A DNA stretch of 8,059 nt from NCBI GenBank assembly GCA_027040785.1, contig JALULG010000139.1, positions 1 through 8,059 of the forward strand, read 5' to 3'. The translations under genes and the position numbers were made by a program. Shown here piece after piece: positions 6,705-8,059 of this stretch. The stretch is from a bacterium. Lineage in GTDB: Bacteria > Patescibacteriota > Patescibacteriia > JAACEG01. The notes under the pieces were generated by a model that worked only from the letters and a program-made list of their open reading frames with translations, was not told where the DNA came from and did not search any database. The first letter of the stretch is position 1, and each line of letters opens with the position of its first letter.

Positions 6705-7750
6705 TTAATTAATTCATCATAACCTATATCCTTATTGATTTTTTTTCCGATAATATATTTTACTTCATCTGGTGCCATTCCTGTCCCGGGTCGCTTAAAA
6801 TCTATATCATCTAATTTAATGACATGGCCTTTTTTTAAGTCTTTGGAAGAAACTATACTTCTACGGAATTTAAGTTTTTTTTCCTCTTCAGCTTTTGACA
6901 CGGTTCTTTGAAAATTTCCAAGAGCCTTATTGATATTTATACTTTCATTTACAATCTCTTTAAGTTCAATCGGGTCAGCCGATATTTGATGATCCCATCC
7001 TGGTAAGTCTTTATCTAATGTGAAATGTTTTTCTATTACACATGAGCCTAATGCAACTGAGGCTAGAGGAATCGAAGTGCCAATTGTATGATCAGAAAAA
7101 CCAATAGGATAATTGAAGGTTTGCTGCAACATTTTTATATTATTGAGATGAATATCTTCATATTTCGGAGGGTAAATAGAAATGCAATGTAAAATTATAA
7201 TATTATAATTACCCTCAGATTCGATGGTTTTTACAGCTTGTTCTATTTCACTTAAACTTGACATTCCAGTAGATAACAATATGGTTTTTTTTGTTTTGGC
7301 CATATGTTTTAATAATTCTAAATTATTAATATCCATTGAGGCTACTTTTAAAAACGGCACATTTAAATCTATAAGTAAATCTACTTCTTTTTTTGAAAAA
7401 GGAGTAGAGCAGAAATCAATGCCAATTTGGTCACAATATTCTTTTAGCTCATAATGTTGTTCTTCTCTCAAATAATATTTTTCAACCATCTCTTTTAATG
7501 AGCCAAAATGCTTTTTTCCTCCATCGCCATCATCATATGACTGATTTTTATCATATTCTTCCTTGGCTATAAGTGATTGCGGAGTCCAAGATTGAAATTT
7601 TACGGCATCGGCTCCACACTCCTTTGCACTATCAATAATTTTTTTTGCCAAATTAATATCGCCATTATGATTGGCTCCAATTTCAGCAATAATATAGGGT
7701 TTTGAAAAATTATATACTTGTTTGTTTTTTGTAATATAAACTTTTTTCAT
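6686..7750 (-). CDS. neuB: NeuB-family nonulosonic acid synthase
   Basis: Condenses phosphoenolpyruvate with an N-acylated six-carbon amino sugar to make a nine-carbon nonulosonic acid. The 354 residues comprise a TIM-barrel catalytic domain and a C-terminal antifreeze-like SAF domain. Barrel motifs: IAEIGANHNGD (residues 21-31), DAVKFQ (48-53), KVASMD (135-140), STGM (160-163), LHCISIYP (187-194), GFSDHT (217-222), and EKHFTLD (240-246) followed by PGWDH (250-254), the region of the metal and substrate histidines. The SAF part begins around FRRSI (296-300) and includes RPGTGMAP (320-327), a loop that closes over the neighbouring subunit's active site. Everything expected is present. Whether it is NeuB, LegI or PseI by substrate cannot be settled by eye; the PtmE-like neighbour favours LegI. 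It starts 20 bases after the preceding gene and its TAG lies inside the next coding region. Confidence 0.94.
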   Translation of the reverse strand: MKKVYITKNKQVYNFSKPYIIAEIGANHNGDINLAKKIIDSAKECGADAVKFQSWTPQSLIAKEEYDKNQSYDDGDGGKKHFGSLKEMVEKYYLREEQHYELKEYCDQIGIDFCSTPFSKKEVDLLIDLNVPFLKVASMDINNLELLKHMAKTKKTILLSTGMSSLSEIEQAVKTIESEGNYNIIILHCISIYPPKYEDIHLNNIKMLQQTFNYPIGFSDHTIGTSIPLASVALGSCVIEKHFTLDKDLPGWDHQISADPIELKEIVNESININKALGNFQRTVSKAEEEKKLKFRRSIVSSKDLKKGHVIKLDDIDFKRPGTGMAPDEVKYIIGKKINKDIGYDELIKWEDLC

Positions 7751-7770
7751 GTTTTATAATTTTTTTGAAT

Positions 7771-8059
7771 TTAAATAATTTCACTCCACCAACCGGTGTT
7801 GATGTTTTCAAAATTAGTATTAACAATGGATAAATAAGTTTGTAATGTGATTTTGTCTTTTAATTTCATTTCAAGGTCTAAAACAGCTTGCAATTTCTTT
7901 TTATAAATCTCAAGGGCTTTGTTTTTTTTATTTTTTTTGCAATACAGTACCATTTCTTGATAGTGTATTTTCTTCACCTTTAAAGAGTTTATAATACTTT
8001 TTTGATCAAATTTATTGGCAAGCCCTATTGTGTTATTATTATATTGCCTATAATATGTA
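7771..8059 (-). CDS. 3' end of an unrecognised gene, cut by the window edge
   Basis: The frame is open from the right edge to TAA at 7773-7771, giving about 95 residues of a C-terminus. A GTG at 7977 could be mistaken for a start, but the frame continues upstream without a stop through TYYRQYNNNTIGLANKFDQ to the edge, so the gene almost certainly begins outside. The tail is very lysine-rich (KKNKKNKALEIYKKKLQ) with a probable helix, and ends in NINTGWWSEII. I recognise no domain. Its place directly before the synthase, with a 20-base gap, says it belongs to the same transcription unit. It could be a modifying or transfer enzyme of the nonulosonic acid pathway, but nothing in the visible part shows this. 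Two T8 runs (7922-7929, 7931-7938) fall in the coding region. Confidence 0.7.
   Translation of the reverse strand, partial: TYYRQYNNNTIGLANKFDQKSIINSLKVKKIHYQEMVLYCKKNKKNKALEIYKKKLQAVLDLEMKLKDKITLQTYLSIVNTNFENINTGWWSEII

Noticed and set aside
7771..7977. Separate small gene starting at GTG 7977
   Set aside because: The same frame stays open upstream to the window edge, so it is the tail of a longer gene.

Overview
The window is a piece of a surface-polysaccharide (capsule, O-antigen or exopolysaccharide) gene cluster. Every supported gene lies on the minus strand, so transcription runs from the right edge (8059) to the left. The DNA is very AT-rich. Start codons are preceded by A/T-rich stretches rather than clear Shine-Dalgarno sequences, and the last glycosyltransferase looks most like versions I know from Bacteroidota. 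I infer a member of Bacteroidota, probably Flavobacteriia-like; this rests on sequence style, not on a search.

Layout in order of transcription: (1) the 3' end of an unrecognised gene cut by the right edge (7771-8059); (2) a NeuB-family nonulosonic (sialic-type) acid synthase (6686-7750); (3) a CMP-nonulosonate cytidylyltransferase, NeuA/LegF type (6015-6704); (4) a protein with two CBS repeats fused to a sugar-1-phosphate nucleotidyltransferase, PtmE-like (4966-6015); (5) a Wzx-type flippase (3585-4874); (6) an unassigned protein that looks like a GT-B glycosyltransferase (2405-3583); (7) a GT2 glycosyltransferase (1452-2408); (8) a short remnant of a lost glycosyltransferase (about 1274-1366); (9) a GT4 glycosyltransferase (169-1287). 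Positions 1-168 hold no gene I can support.

Genes 2-4 form a compact block with 19-bp and 1-bp overlaps. They should make a CMP-activated nonulosonic acid; the CBS-nucleotidyltransferase partner favours legionaminic acid or a relative over plain N-acetylneuraminic acid. Genes 6, 7 and 9 would add sugars to a lipid-linked repeat unit, and the flippase would move it across the inner membrane. No Wzy polymerase, initiating transferase, 2-epimerase, dehydratase or aminotransferase is visible, so the cluster must continue outside the window or be completed elsewhere.

The clearest oddities are at the left end. The GT4 gene is noticeably richer in G+C than the rest. Just upstream of it, and overlapping its start, is a 19-codon glycosyltransferase tail preceded by an in-frame TGA where a Trp would fit. 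This looks like a scar where a variable block was joined to an older operon end. The other item worth following is the unassigned gene at 2405-3583, a candidate nonulosonic acid transferase.
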